Assembly (NCBI GenBank): GCA_002450985.1
Contig: DKBA01000310.1
Coordinates: forward strand, 1-9,535
Source: Acidimicrobiia bacterium UBA6912
Lineage (GTDB): Bacteria > Actinomycetota > Acidimicrobiia > Spongiisociales > UBA5794
Direction: 5' to 3'
Length of the DNA: 9,535 bases
A program made the position numbers and the translations under genes. The notes below the pieces were generated by a model. The model had not been told where the DNA came from. It searched no databases and saw only the letters and a list, made by a program, of their open reading frames with translations. Positions 1 through 7,117 of this stretch are shown here, piece by piece (position 1 is the first letter of the stretch; each line of letters begins with the position of its first letter).

Positions 1-24
1 CGTCTTGCCGGTACCGGCAAGACG
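1..24. repeat. Perfect 24-base palindrome at the window's first base
   Basis: Bases 1-12 (CGTCTTGCCGGT) are the exact reverse complement of bases 13-24 (ACCGGCAAGACG). The central 12 bases are explained by the Gly-Thr-Gly codons of the RecB Walker A loop. The outer six bases on the left are not: they give Arg-Leu just before AGTGKT, where RecB proteins usually have Ala-Ser or similar. The palindrome starts exactly at base 1. A fold-back artefact at a contig end is therefore more likely than a functional site. Confidence 0.85.
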
Positions 25-3000
25 TTCACGATCGCTGCGCTGGTGGCCCGACTGGTGGCCGTCGAAGGTGTGCTCGTCGACGAGATCCTCGTGATCACCT
101 TCACCCGGGCGGCGACGGCGGAGGTCCGCGGGCGGGTGTGGCGCCGGATGGTGGACACGCTCGCCGCGCTCGAGCGCGGCGACGCGCCCGGCGGCGCAGA
201 CCCCCATCTCGATGTCCTGCTCGATGTGTCTCCTGAGGACCGGGTGCGCGCTCAGCGGCACCTCGCCGAGGCGCTGGCCCACTTCGATCGGGCTCAGGTC
301 TTCACCATCCACGGTTTCGCCCACCGGCTCCTGGGCCAGCTGGGTTTCGCCGCTCGGCTGTCACCCGAGGTGGAGCCCGGCGAGGTCGACGACGAGGTGC
401 TCGCACAGGCGGCGGGCGACCTCCTCGTCGGACGATTCTCCGACGATGCGACCGGGATGATCGATTCGAGAACGGCGCAGCGGATCGGCGAGGTCGTCGT
501 GGCGACGCCGGATGCGCGCATCGTGCCCGAGCCGAGCGACGTGGCGGGCGCCCCGCGCGTCCGCGTCGAGGTCGCGCATGCGATGCGGCGTGAGGTGAAG
601 CGGCGGCTCCGGTCGCTGGGCGCCACCACCTTCGATGATGCGTTGCTCGAGGTGCGCAGCGCCCTCGAGGACCCGGTGGTAGGCAGGGCTGCACGTGAAC
701 TGCTGCGCCGCCGCTATGCGGTGGGGCTGGTGGACGAGTCCCAGGACACCGATCCGATCCAGTGGCAGGTGATCCGAGCGGTGTTCGACGGGTTGCGTCT
801 CGTCGTCATCGGCGACCCCAAGCAATCGATCTACAGCTTTCGCGGCGCAGACGTCGAGTCCTACTTGTCGGCCGTTGCCGGCGCCGCAGCTCACCGGACG
901 CTCGAGGTCAACTGGCGCAGCGACGCCTCGCTGATCACGGCGCTCGACACGCTCATGAGCGGGGCGACCTTCGGCGACGAGCGCATCGCGTACCACCACG
1001 TCGATCCGCCGGAGGGCCGCGAGCCAACCCGTATCCACGGCGTGGGGGCGCCCCTGTCGATTCGCCGGTTCGACGACGATATCGACATCCGGCGCTGGCG
1101 CAACGGACGGTTCTTCCTCGTCACCGAGGCTCGCAGGGTGGTGGCGGCCGACGCCGCCGCCGAGGTCGTCAGGCTGCTGTCCGGCGGTGTCAACCTGGTG
1201 AGGGACGGCGTGACGAGGCAATTGGGACCCGAGGACATCGCGGTTCTCTGCCGCACTCGCCGGCAGGTGGACATGGTGCGCACCGAGCTGAGCCGTCGCC
1301 GGGTGCCGTCGGTTGCGGCGCGCACCGGTGGCGTGTTCGCCGCCGAGGCTGCGGAGCAGTGGCGCCGGTTCCTCGTCGCCATCGAACGGCCGGACAGGGG
1401 CGACATGGCGCGGCTGGCGGCGACGACCCTGTTCGTCGGCAAGGCGGCGCACGAGGTGGCCGCCATGGACGACACGGAGGTGCTGGCGCTCCAGGCGCAG
1501 ATGCGGGAGTGGCAGGCACGATTGCACGACGAAGGGGTGCCGGGGTTGATCGCCGCCATCAACCGGCGCACCGACCTGGCGTCTCGGGTCCTCGCCATGC
1601 CGGATGGTGAGCGCATCATGACCGACCTCGTTCACGTCGCCGAGGAGATGCACGCCACGTGGCGCCGCCGGCGGGCAGGGTCGCTGGTCGCCTGGATCGA
1701 GGGCGCGATGGCCGAGGCCGTGTCGCGCGAAGCGCGCAGCCGGGAGGAGCCCGAGTCCAGACAGCGCCGGTTGGAGACCGACGCCGCGGCGGTCCACGTG
1801 CAGACCGTCCACGGCGCCAAGGGTCTCGAGTATCCGGTCGTTCTCGTGCCCTTTGCATGGGATGTGCCGAAGTTCAGTGCCGAGTTGCCGGTCTTCCACG
1901 ATCCCGACGCACCGAGCGGACCGGAGCCGCGCCCCCGCCTCATCGACGTGGGCGGCCCGGACTGGCCCGGGTTCGAGGCGCACGTGAAGCAGCAAGCGGA
2001 CGAGGACGAGGCCGAGGAGGGCAGGCAGCTGTACGTGGCGCTGACCCGTGCCGCCCACCACCTGGTGGTGTGGTGGCTGCCCTGCGCGGCGGGCGCCGCC
2101 GACACCAAGCTCGGCGAGCTGGTCACCCGGCGGGGGGCGGATCCCGTGACCCTCGAGGCGGCGAGTGGGGGCACCATCGAGGTTCCGATCGTGCGTGAGC
2201 TTCCGCCGGTTCTCGAGTACCGGCCCCCGGCGGCGGCGCCACAGCCGCTCGAGCGGGCGCGGTTCACCCGCCCGCTCGACTACGAGTGGCGTCGCGCCTC
2301 GTTCACGTCGCTGTCGCCCGAGCATCCCATCGCCGGCGTGGCCGAGACGTCGGAGCAACCGCTGCGCAGCGACGAGATCGGCCTGGAGGACGCGGAGCCC
2401 GAATCCACGGAAGGACCTGCGGTGGTCTTGCCGATGGCCGACCTTCCCCGCGGCGCCAGATTCGGCACCCTCGTACACGAGCTCTTCGAGGCGGTCGCCT
2501 TCGACGCTCCCGACCTGCCGGCGGAGCTCCGTGGGCACGTCGAAGCGGCGCTGCGCCGCTCGGCGTGGGAGCTCGATCCCGACGCGCTGGTCGCTGCCCT
2601 CGTCGCCGCCATCGAGACGCCCCTCGGCCCTCACCCAGACACCATGCGGCTGCGCGACCTCCCAGGGCGCGACGTGCTCAAGGAACTGACCTTCGAGTTT
2701 CCCGTCCGCACCGGAGGACGCTCGGTATCGCTGCACGACATCGCCAGGGTCATGCTCGATCACCTGGACGCGGCGGACCCCTACCGTCCCTACGCAGTCG
2801 ACCTCGTCGCCACGCCGCCCGTGCGTTTCCACGGGTACCTCACCGGCGCCATCGATCTCACCGCAATCGTCGACGGCAAGTACGAGGTCATGGACTTCAA
2901 GACGAACCCGATGCCCGTCGAGGGGGAGGTCGCCGCTCCCGAGGACTATGGGCCGGCGGCCCTCGCCCACGCGATGATCGGCGGCAACTATGTGCTCCAG

Positions 3001-3231
3001 GCAACGCTGTACCAGGTTGCGCTCCACCGGTATCTCCAGTGGCGGCTTCCCGGCTACGACCCGGCGCAGCACCTCGGCGGCGCTCGCTACCTGTTCGTGC
3101 GGGGTATGGCCGGGGCGTCGGCGCCGGTACTCGGCGGCGAGCGTTGCGGCGTCGTGCGATGGCGGCCACCCGCCGACATGATCGTTGCACTGAGCAGTCT
3201 CTTCGCCGCCGGTGGGGGTGCGAGCGCGTGA
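1..3231 (+). CDS. recB: RecBCD subunit RecB: 3'-5' helicase and nuclease (5' end missing)
   Basis: RecB is the slower 3'-5' helicase and the only nuclease of the RecBCD complex, which processes double-strand ends for recombination and degrades foreign linear DNA. The frame is open from base 1, so the gene begins upstream; the GTG at 43 is internal, because the Walker A motif AGTGKT (about 7-24) precedes it. UvrD-type motifs follow in order: TFTRAATAEVR (about 97-129), FTIHGF (301), VDESQDTD (730-753), GDPKQSIYSFRGAD (811-852), NWRS (about 910), QTVHGAKGLEYP (1801-1836) and RQLYVALTRA (2023-2052). The C-terminal RecB nuclease domain shows GTLVHELFE (near 2466), GAID with Asp at 2854, DFKT with Asp at 2893 and Lys at 2899, and QATLY (2998-3012). 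At 1,076 codons it is a little shorter than Escherichia coli RecB; the stretch between FTIHGF and VDESQDTD is compact, at about 143 residues. The stop overlaps the next start. The identification is firm. Confidence 0.95.
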   Translation, partial: RLAGTGKTFTIAALVARLVAVEGVLVDEILVITFTRAATAEVRGRVWRRMVDTLAALERGDAPGGADPHLDVLLDVSPEDRVRAQRHLAEALAHFDRAQVFTIHGFAHRLLGQLGFAARLSPEVEPGEVDDEVLAQAAGDLLVGRFSDDATGMIDSRTAQRIGEVVVATPDARIVPEPSDVAGAPRVRVEVAHAMRREVKRRLRSLGATTFDDALLEVRSALEDPVVGRAARELLRRRYAVGLVDESQDTDPIQWQVIRAVFDGLRLVVIGDPKQSIYSFRGADVESYLSAVAGAAAHRTLEVNWRSDASLITALDTLMSGATFGDERIAYHHVDPPEGREPTRIHGVGAPLSIRRFDDDIDIRRWRNGRFFLVTEARRVVAADAAAEVVRLLSGGVNLVRDGVTRQLGPEDIAVLCRTRRQVDMVRTELSRRRVPSVAARTGGVFAAEAAEQWRRFLVAIERPDRGDMARLAATTLFVGKAAHEVAAMDDTEVLALQAQMREWQARLHDEGVPGLIAAINRRTDLASRVLAMPDGERIMTDLVHVAEEMHATWRRRRAGSLVAWIEGAMAEAVSREARSREEPESRQRRLETDAAAVHVQTVHGAKGLEYPVVLVPFAWDVPKFSAELPVFHDPDAPSGPEPRPRLIDVGGPDWPGFEAHVKQQADEDEAEEGRQLYVALTRAAHHLVVWWLPCAAGAADTKLGELVTRRGADPVTLEAASGGTIEVPIVRELPPVLEYRPPAAAPQPLERARFTRPLDYEWRRASFTSLSPEHPIAGVAETSEQPLRSDEIGLEDAEPESTEGPAVVLPMADLPRGARFGTLVHELFEAVAFDAPDLPAELRGHVEAALRRSAWELDPDALVAALVAAIETPLGPHPDTMRLRDLPGRDVLKELTFEFPVRTGGRSVSLHDIARVMLDHLDAADPYRPYAVDLVATPPVRFHGYLTGAIDLTAIVDGKYEVMDFKTNPMPVEGEVAAPEDYGPAALAHAMIGGNYVLQATLYQVALHRYLQWRLPGYDPAQHLGGARYLFVRGMAGASAPVLGGERCGVVRWRPPADMIVALSSLFAAGGGASA

Positions 3232-4652
3232 CCAAGCCGCCCATGGCCCGCGAGCCCCTCGACCCGTCTCCTGAACGCATGCGGGAACTCGGCTACGCCG
3301 TCGTCGACTGGCTGGTCGCCCAGGCTGCGGCGCTCGACGCCGCACCGGTGGCGAATCTGGCGGCCCTCGACGTGCTCGCCGCCGATGTCGAGGAGCAGCT
3401 CCCGGCCCATCCGAGTTCGCTCACCAACACCCTGGAGTTCCTCGAGCAACGCATCTTGCCCCGGATGACGCGCACCAACCATCCGCGGTTCCACGCCTAT
3501 GTGCCGGGCCCGGGCAGCTACTACGGGTCGCTGGGTGCGTTCATCGCGGCGGCGCTCAACCCGTTTGCGGGCAGCAGCCTGGGTGGCGCATCGTTTGCAG
3601 CCCTGGAGCTGCTGACGTTGCGGTGGGTCGCCGAGACCGTCGGCTATCCGGTGACCGCCGAGGGCATCTTCACGAGCGGCGGTTCGATGGCGAACCTCGG
3701 TGCACTCGCCGCCGCCCGCGCCACCCTGGACGATCCGAGCACGGCGGTCGTCTACGTCTCCGACCAGGGCCACACGTCGATGGACAAGGCGGCGACCGTG
3801 TTGGGGTTCCGGAGCGATCAGATCGTGCGTCTCGCCACGAATGCGAGCTTCCAGGTCGAGCCGGCAACCGTCATCGACCGATGCCGGATGGATCGCGCAC
3901 GTGGGCGTCGTCCTCTCTTCCTGAGCGCCAACGCCGGCACCACCAACACGGGGACGGTCGATCCGCTCGATGCGCTGGCCGACGTCTGCGAGACCGAAGG
4001 CGTGTGGTTCCACGTGGATGCGGCCTACGGAGGCTTCGCCGCACTCACCGAGCGGGGCCGGGCATCGCTGCGAGGCATGGAGCGGGCGGACTCCGTGACG
4101 CTCGATCCGCACAAGTGGCTGTATACCCCGTTCGGGTGCGGCTGCGTGCTCGTCAATCGCCCCGGCAGCCTGGACCGTGCGTTCGCCGCACATGGCGACT
4201 ACCTGAAGGACGTTGCGCAGACCGAGGTCAACTTCTTCGACCGGGGCCCCGAGCTCACTCGTCCGGCTCGAGCACTCCCGGTGTGGATGCTGATGCGCAG
4301 CGTGGGTGTCGACGCGTTGCGACGCCAGATCGACGCGGACCTCGACCTGGCGGAGCTCGCCGAGCGGCTCCTGCGCGAGGAGCCCGATTTCGAGGTGGTG
4401 CACCGTGGGCTCTCGATCGTCACCTTCCGGTTGGTTGCGCGCCGGGACGAGTCCGAGGAGGGGCGTGCCGCCCGTGAGGAGAGGTTGGTGCAAACGCTGC
4501 TCGAGGGCGGCGACGTGCTCGTGTCCGGCACCTCGCTGGGCGGACGGAGCGCATTGCGCTTCGTCGTGCTCAACCATCGCACCGGCGAGGCAGAGATCCG
4601 GCGCTCGGTGGCCGCCCTACGTGGTGCGGTGAGAGGGTTGCACGATGCGTGA
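3228..4652 (+). CDS. Group II PLP-dependent amino-acid decarboxylase, between recB and recD
   Basis: This 474-residue protein belongs to the pyridoxal-dependent decarboxylase family that includes aromatic-L-amino-acid and glutamate decarboxylases, cytosolic enzymes that remove the alpha-carboxyl group to yield an amine. Readable family marks are an N-terminal MRELGYAVVDWL segment, HPRFHAYVPG, FTSGGSMANL (phosphate-binding, around residue 149), His182 in DQGHTSMDKA (expected to stack on PLP), HVDAAYGG at 262-269 (Asp264 to the pyridine nitrogen) and DPHKW with the PLP lysine at 296. The length is normal for the family. I chose GTG 3228 because it overlaps the recB stop by four bases and has a G-rich SD-like stretch (3211-3219) about 9 bases upstream; ATG 3243 is the alternative. 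The end overlaps recD by eight bases, so it is co-translated with a repair complex, which is odd for this enzyme. Substrate cannot be read from sequence; an aromatic amino acid is only a guess. Family sure, role unknown. Confidence 0.9.
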   Translation: MTKPPMAREPLDPSPERMRELGYAVVDWLVAQAAALDAAPVANLAALDVLAADVEEQLPAHPSSLTNTLEFLEQRILPRMTRTNHPRFHAYVPGPGSYYGSLGAFIAAALNPFAGSSLGGASFAALELLTLRWVAETVGYPVTAEGIFTSGGSMANLGALAAARATLDDPSTAVVYVSDQGHTSMDKAATVLGFRSDQIVRLATNASFQVEPATVIDRCRMDRARGRRPLFLSANAGTTNTGTVDPLDALADVCETEGVWFHVDAAYGGFAALTERGRASLRGMERADSVTLDPHKWLYTPFGCGCVLVNRPGSLDRAFAAHGDYLKDVAQTEVNFFDRGPELTRPARALPVWMLMRSVGVDALRRQIDADLDLAELAERLLREEPDFEVVHRGLSIVTFRLVARRDESEEGRAAREERLVQTLLEGGDVLVSGTSLGGRSALRFVVLNHRTGEAEIRRSVAALRGAVRGLHDA

Positions 4653-6471
4653 ACGGATCGACGCCGCAGCCCGCGACGCAACTCTCGTCGTGCACACGGA
4701 GGGCCTGCTCGCCGCCTTCAACGATGCCGGCGTGCTCGACCCGCTCGATGTCCTCTCCGCCCAGTCGATCACCCGCCTGTGCGGCGAGACCGACGAGCGA
4801 GTGGCGCTGGCTGCGGCGATGGCGGTGCGCGGCACCCGGTACGGCCACGTGTGCGTACGGCCCGCCGAGCTGCGTGAGGCCGTGGTCGTCGACGGGCAGG
4901 ATCCCGAGGTCGTCGACGAGCTGCCGTGGCCGGACCCGGAGGGGTGGGCGGCGGCGCTCGCCGCGAGCGAAATGATCGGCGATGGCGGCGGTGATGAGCC
5001 GATGGTGCTCGTCGACGGTCGTCTCTATCTCGAGCGCTACTTCAGGTACGAGGAGCACGTGGCGCACCTGCTGCTGGACCGCTGCGGGCGGGAGCCGAGG
5101 CCGCCGAGCGTCCAGCTCACCGAGATGCTGGACGTCCTGCTGCCCGCAGCCTCCGGCGCCGGAACGCGCCAGCACGATGCCGCAGTGCTCGCCGCGACTG
5201 GGAACCTCGCAGTCGTGGCCGGTGGACCGGGCACGGGCAAGACCCACACCATCGGTGCGCTGCTGGCCGCACTCGCCGCCGCCGGCGAGCTGCCGCTGGT
5301 GGCGGTGTGTGCTCCCACGGGCAAGGCGGCGGCTCGTCTCGGTGAGGCGATCGCGGCGCGGGCGGAGGAGATGACCGATCCTGAGACCGCGGCACGCCTG
5401 GCGACCATCGGCCCGAGCACCATTCACCGCTTGCTCGGATGGACATGGGAGCGGGGGCGGTTCCATCACCACGTGCAGCGCCGTCTGCCCCACGACCTCG
5501 TGATCGTCGACGAGATGTCGATGGTCTCGCTCCCACTCGCCGCCAAGCTGCTCGAGGCCGTCCGCGACGACGCCTCGGTGGTGCTCGTCGGCGACCCGTT
5601 CCAGCTCGAGTCGATCGAAGCGGGCACGGTGCTCGCCGACATCGTCGGCCCGGCAGTCGCTCCCGGGTCGGCCGTCTCCCCGGCGCCGATCGGTCGCCAC
5701 GTCGTGGTGCTCGATCGAACGCACCGTTTCGAGGAGGAGTCGGTGATCTCGGACGTGGCCGACGCCATCAGGCTCGGTGACGGTGACCGCACCGTCTCGT
5801 TGCTCGCTGCCGGGGCCCCCGAGCTGCAATGGGTGCCAGAGCGCAGCCATCGGGACTTCAGGAGCCTGTGGGCGGAGGTGGTCGCGCAGCGGTGCCGGCT
5901 CGTGGAGCTGGCCGCGTCGGGCGACGTGGCCGGCTCGCTCGCAGCGCTCGGTGAGATGGCGGTGCTGTGCGCCCGCCGGGAAGGCCACGAGGGCGTCGCC
6001 GAGTGGCGACGCAATCTCGAAGCAGCCCTCGACGAGCGGTTCACCGGCCTTCGCTACGGCGGAGAGTGGTACCCGGGACGGCCCGTGATGGTCACCAAGA
6101 ACGACTACAACCTCGAGCTCTACAACGGCGACATCGGCGTCACGGTCGCCACCGGCGAGGGGCTGAGGCTGGCATTCGACCGCGGCGGGATCCGGGAGCT
6201 CCCGCTGAGCCACCTCGGCGAGCACGTCACGAACCACGCCATGACCATCCACAAGAGCCAGGGCAGCCAGTTTCGTTCGGTGGTCGTCGTATTGCCCGGG
6301 GAAGCATCGCGGCTGCTCACTCGGGAGCTGCTGTACACCGCGGTGACACGTGCCTCGCAGCGGGTGTGGGTGGTCGGCGACGAGGCCGTCGTTCGGGCGG
6401 CCGTGCAACGATCGGTGCAGCGAGCCTCCGGGCTCGGGGCACGACTGTGGCGAGAATCGGCGATCGACTGA
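4645..6471 (+). CDS. recD: RecBCD subunit RecD: 5'-3' helicase
   Basis: RecD is the fast 5'-3' superfamily 1B motor of RecBCD, working on the strand opposite to RecB. The 608-residue protein matches the usual RecD length. It has an N-terminal alpha-helical RecD domain (to about residue 150), Walker A GGPGTGKT at 193-200 (Lys199), APTGKAAARL shortly after, STIHRLLGW, Walker B VDEMSM with Asp289-Glu290, GDPFQLESIEAG from 316 (Gln320 of motif III), LDRTHRF (motif IV), NDYNLELYNGDIG, MTIHKSQGSQF at 533-543 (motif V) and LYTAVTRAS at 563-571 with the arginine finger Arg569. The ATG at 4645 overlaps the decarboxylase stop by eight bases and is preceded by GAGAGGG at 4631-4636, a good ribosome site about 8 bases away. 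The extended N-terminal domain and the linked recB favour RecD of RecBCD over the free-standing RecD2 type. All key residues are present. Confidence 0.95.
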   Translation: MRERIDAAARDATLVVHTEGLLAAFNDAGVLDPLDVLSAQSITRLCGETDERVALAAAMAVRGTRYGHVCVRPAELREAVVVDGQDPEVVDELPWPDPEGWAAALAASEMIGDGGGDEPMVLVDGRLYLERYFRYEEHVAHLLLDRCGREPRPPSVQLTEMLDVLLPAASGAGTRQHDAAVLAATGNLAVVAGGPGTGKTHTIGALLAALAAAGELPLVAVCAPTGKAAARLGEAIAARAEEMTDPETAARLATIGPSTIHRLLGWTWERGRFHHHVQRRLPHDLVIVDEMSMVSLPLAAKLLEAVRDDASVVLVGDPFQLESIEAGTVLADIVGPAVAPGSAVSPAPIGRHVVVLDRTHRFEEESVISDVADAIRLGDGDRTVSLLAAGAPELQWVPERSHRDFRSLWAEVVAQRCRLVELAASGDVAGSLAALGEMAVLCARREGHEGVAEWRRNLEAALDERFTGLRYGGEWYPGRPVMVTKNDYNLELYNGDIGVTVATGEGLRLAFDRGGIRELPLSHLGEHVTNHAMTIHKSQGSQFRSVVVVLPGEASRLLTRELLYTAVTRASQRVWVVGDEAVVRAAVQRSVQRASGLGARLWRESAID

Positions 6472-6487
6472 CCGGTGCCGATCACCT

Positions 6488-6509
6488 GGGTCGTGCGACC
6501 CGTTCTCCC
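6488..6509 (+). terminator. Hairpin after recD, possible operon terminator
   Basis: Seventeen bases after the recD stop, GGGTCG (6488-6493) and CGACCC (6496-6501) form a perfect six-base inverted repeat, realistically a five-pair stem with a GTGC loop. It is followed by GTTCTCCCT, a poor U tract. Position fits the end of the recB-decarboxylase-recD operon, but the stem is short, so termination is only plausible. Confidence 0.4.
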
Positions 6510-6885
6510 TCAACCTGCCTGGGCGAGGGACTCTCGGCCCTGGTTCTGCCACGGCATGAGCCATGTGGGAGACCTGGTAAAAGGTCCAACGGGGGGCACG
6601 CGCACCGGCTACGAACCGCGTGAAGTTGCGGGTCGGGGCAGGGGCGAGGGGGAGAGAAGGCGGGCATCGTCGAGTCGGGCGAGCACGTCAGGTTCGGGTT
6701 CGAGGTCACCGGCGCGCTCGTCGATTCCACGATCGTCTCCGGCAGTCCGGCCAGGCCCATGGCAATCTCACCGAGCTCGACAGCGATGGTGAAGCCCGCA
6801 GCCACACGCATGCGAACGTCTCGTGGCCTGTGAGCACTCGACCACCGCCCTCGTCCTCGGCGACCCGAGCCGGTGAGGGGGATCC

Positions 6886-6905
6886 GTATTCGGTTGTGCG
6901 GATAC
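6886..6905. repeat. Short inverted repeat upstream of the hydrolase
   Basis: GTATTCG (6886-6892) can pair with CGGATAC (6899-6905) through seven pairs, one of them a wobble, around a GTTGTG loop. It sits about 210 bases before the hydrolase start. It could be an RNA hairpin or a regulator site; at this length chance is also possible. Confidence 0.3.
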
Positions 6906-7051
6906 AACGATCTCTGTCCTATCGCGCCGTGCTCCTCTCCGTCGCGGTCGTCGATGCAACGTATCCAGCGGGTGTGACGAGATTCGAGCGGGCACCGTGC
7001 GCATACGGGCGGACACGAGACAATCGGTCTCGGCAGCCACCGAGCGCAGGA

Positions 7052-7081
7052 CGGACACGAAATGCCTCGATCCTCTATGTT
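7052..7081 (+). promoter_or_regulatory. Putative sigma-70-type promoter of the secreted hydrolase
   Basis: CGGACA at 7052-7057 matches TTGACA at four of six positions, and TATGTT at 7076-7081 matches TATAAT at four of six, with an 18-base spacer. Transcription would begin near 7088-7090, giving a leader of about 30 bases to the ATG at 7118. Chosen by eye as the best pair close to the gene; no transcript data. Confidence 0.35.
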
Positions 7082-7117
7082 CTCCTCAACGGAGCCGCGC
7101 CCGTGGGAGTGATGCAC

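Larger units (their letters stand above)
6472..7117. other. 650-base intergenic stretch with no convincing gene
   Basis: No open frame here shows a recognisable protein motif, and I saw no tRNA, riboswitch or insertion-sequence ends. Besides the hairpin at 6488-6501, there is a five-base inverted repeat GACCT/AGGTC at 6571-6586 with a GGTAAA-type loop, and a seven-pair inverted repeat at 6886-6905. Between about 6630 and 6835 the plus frame starting at 6624 and its antisense partner both stay open with G/C-rich third positions; the forward translation (including VESGEHVRFGFEVTGALVDS) looks protein-like but has no start or ribosome site and ends at TGA 6831. It may be a decayed gene fragment or just GC-driven openness. 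The last 70 bases carry the hydrolase promoter. Confidence 0.6.

Noticed and set aside
2286..3227. N-terminal extension of the decarboxylase upstream of 3228
   Set aside because: It lies wholly inside recB in another frame and is Arg-rich with no family likeness; the decarboxylase's normal N-terminus begins just after 3228.
361..3345. A nearly 1,000-codon open frame on the minus strand opposite recB
   Set aside because: It mirrors recB codons, is rich in Arg, Gly, Pro and His, and shows no family motifs, whereas the plus strand shows every RecB motif. Long antisense frames are expected in GC-rich genes.
6690..6712. GGTTCGAGG resembling a tRNA T-loop
   Set aside because: No acceptor, D-arm or anticodon stem can be built around it.
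6893..6926. TTGTGC with a TCCTAT box as a promoter in the gap
   Set aside because: The -10 match is only three of six and the element is about 190 bases from the hydrolase, with a better pair nearer the gene.
6620..7117. N-terminal extension of the hydrolase from ATG 6620
   Set aside because: It would add 166 low-complexity residues before an evident signal peptide; GGGAG is spaced correctly for ATG 7118.
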